From Pseudomonadota bacterium (GTDB taxonomy: Bacteria > Pseudomonadota > Alphaproteobacteria > Acetobacterales > Acetobacteraceae), in assembly GCA_021801255.1 (NCBI GenBank), contig JAJYYH010000020.1, positions 22,338-86,337 on the forward strand: a DNA stretch of 64,000 bases, read 5' to 3'. Below, piece after piece: positions 63,369 through 64,000 of this stretch. The position numbers and the translations under genes were made by a program. Each line of letters begins with the position of its first letter. Positions within the stretch are counted from its first letter, which is position 1. Under the pieces are notes generated by a model. It worked only from the letters and a program-made list of their open reading frames with translations, ran no database searches and was not told the DNA's origin.

Positions 63369-63998
63369 TTACGTCACCAGGCGCAGCAGTTGCAGCGCGG
63401 TGAAGCTGAGCACCCCGAACATCAGGTGGCACATGACCTTGACCGGGCCACGCACCCGCACGGTCCGGCCACCATGGTTGTCTTTCAGCCCGCCGTTGAC
63501 CCGCTCGGCCGTGCTGCGTTCGCGATAGCGAATCTGTTCCGCCAGGCGGTGCCCAACCTGGCGTTGCCGCGTTGCTTCCTGCGCCAGTTCCAGCTTCAGA
63601 CCGGTGGTCGCGCGCGGATTGGTGTCGATGATCGGCACATGACCGAGGTCGCGGCTGTGCTGTTTGATCGCCGCAACGTCGTAGGCGCTGTCCATCAGGT
63701 CATACAGGCTGGTGACCCGCGCAGCGGTCATGGTGGCGAGCGGAATCGCGACCTGGCTGTCATGCACCGACGCCGAGGTGAGCACGCAACTGATCGGGAT
63801 CTCGCCGTCCGCGGTGTCGATGTGCAGTTTGTAGCCGATCCAGGATTCCTGATGCCCCTTGGCGTTGTTTAGCTAACCCATCTTATTCAGTGCGCCCCGA
63901 CGGCGCGGTTCACCGGTGGAGGGAGGATCCATCCAGGGAGTTGTTGGTAGACCCTGGTAGCTGACGAGCGGCTTGGTCGGGTAACCGGGCGGGCCGAA
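63369..63998 (-). pseudogene. IS4/IS5-type transposase remnant with in-frame stop
   Basis: The minus-strand frame reads as one continuous transposase-like protein from the window edge to a stop at 63369, except for a TAG at 63875-63873. After the stop come 'HQESWIGYKLHIDTADGEI', 'SASVHDSQVAIPLATM' and 'LYDLMDSAYDVAAIK' (probable second Asp). The exact Y-x2-R-x3-E-x6-K signature of IS4/IS5-family enzymes follows, as 'YRERSTAERVNGGLK'. The upstream part 'YPTKPLVSYQGLP' continues past the window. Likely inactive unless the TAG is a sequencing error. No terminal inverted repeat could be identified. Confidence 0.8.
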
Positions 63999-64000
63999 GC

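Noticed and set aside
63120..63872. Plus-strand ORF over the transposase
   Set aside because: Antisense shadow of the transposase; no motif support.
1..64000. tRNA, rRNA or CRISPR arrays
   Set aside because: No cloverleaf-like sequence with a CCA-type end, no rRNA core sequence and no regularly spaced direct repeats were seen by eye. tRNAscan-SE and CRISPR finders would be decisive.

Overview
The window is GC-rich, almost fully coding bacterial DNA. It most resembles an alphaproteobacterium of the Rhodospirillales/Acetobacteraceae type. This is an inference from gene content and order: tsaE-amgK-murU-addB-addA; pyrB-pyrC'-plsY-dprA-topA-rnr with gltX and comEC next to it; a polyhydroxyalkanoate phasin; and a leucine/valine catabolic operon with mcc and ivd genes. 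No rRNA, tRNA or CRISPR array was seen. Starts at GTG or TTG and 4-base ATGA/GTGA/TTGA gene overlaps are common, so much of the window is organised as tightly coupled operons.

Region by region. 1-4856 (+): a surface-glycan block made of a truncated WalW-like deacetylase, two GT4 glycosyltransferases, a YdcF-like membrane protein and a FemAB/GNAT-like transferase. 5125-7356 (-): a DUF2189 membrane protein and a D,D-carboxypeptidase with a His-rich tail. 7357-8407: a regulated phasin gene with a clear promoter and two TGC-N3-GCA sites. 8509-11860: a small ORF, a PEBP/YbhB protein, an acyl-CoA synthetase and a ferredoxin-NADP reductase. 11960-20621 (+): tsaE, the MurNAc-recycling pair amgK/murU, and the AddB/AddA recombination nuclease-helicase. 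20933-23555 (+): a fatty-acyl-CoA synthetase overlapping a KirBac-type potassium channel gene. 23575-33027 (-): a MarR regulator and a six-gene branched-chain amino acid degradation operon (isobutyryl-CoA dehydrogenase, 3-hydroxyisobutyrate dehydrogenase, acyl-CoA synthetase, isovaleryl-CoA dehydrogenase, methylcrotonyl-CoA carboxylase beta and alpha). 33297-38467: a MASE1-PAS-GGDEF diguanylate cyclase, aminopeptidase N and ribosomal protein L28. 38594-51167 (-): a long housekeeping run of gltX, a lipoprotein, pyrB, a pseudo-dihydroorotase, plsY, dprA, topA, rnr and an S41 protease. 51336-56389: comEC, then the copper module cueR-copA-copZ with a 19-bp-spacer promoter. 56453-63148: an aryl-polyene-like lipid cluster (ACP, adenylation enzyme, hotdog dehydratase, LolA-like carrier, MMPL exporter) with a divergent polysaccharide deacetylase and SDR. 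No ketosynthase is present inside the window. The right edge (63369-63998) is an interrupted IS4/IS5-type transposase.

The most useful non-genic signals are dispersed intergenic repeat families (short CTGAAAGTTTGAAAAA-type units; a 50-bp unit; tandem-hairpin blocks), the phasin promoter with its dyads, the CueR-type promoter overlapping the exporter stop codon, and a perfect 14-bp palindrome near the MarR gene. I found no unmistakably new biological system. The best candidates for follow-up are the ketosynthase-less aryl-polyene-like cluster and the structured repeat families.
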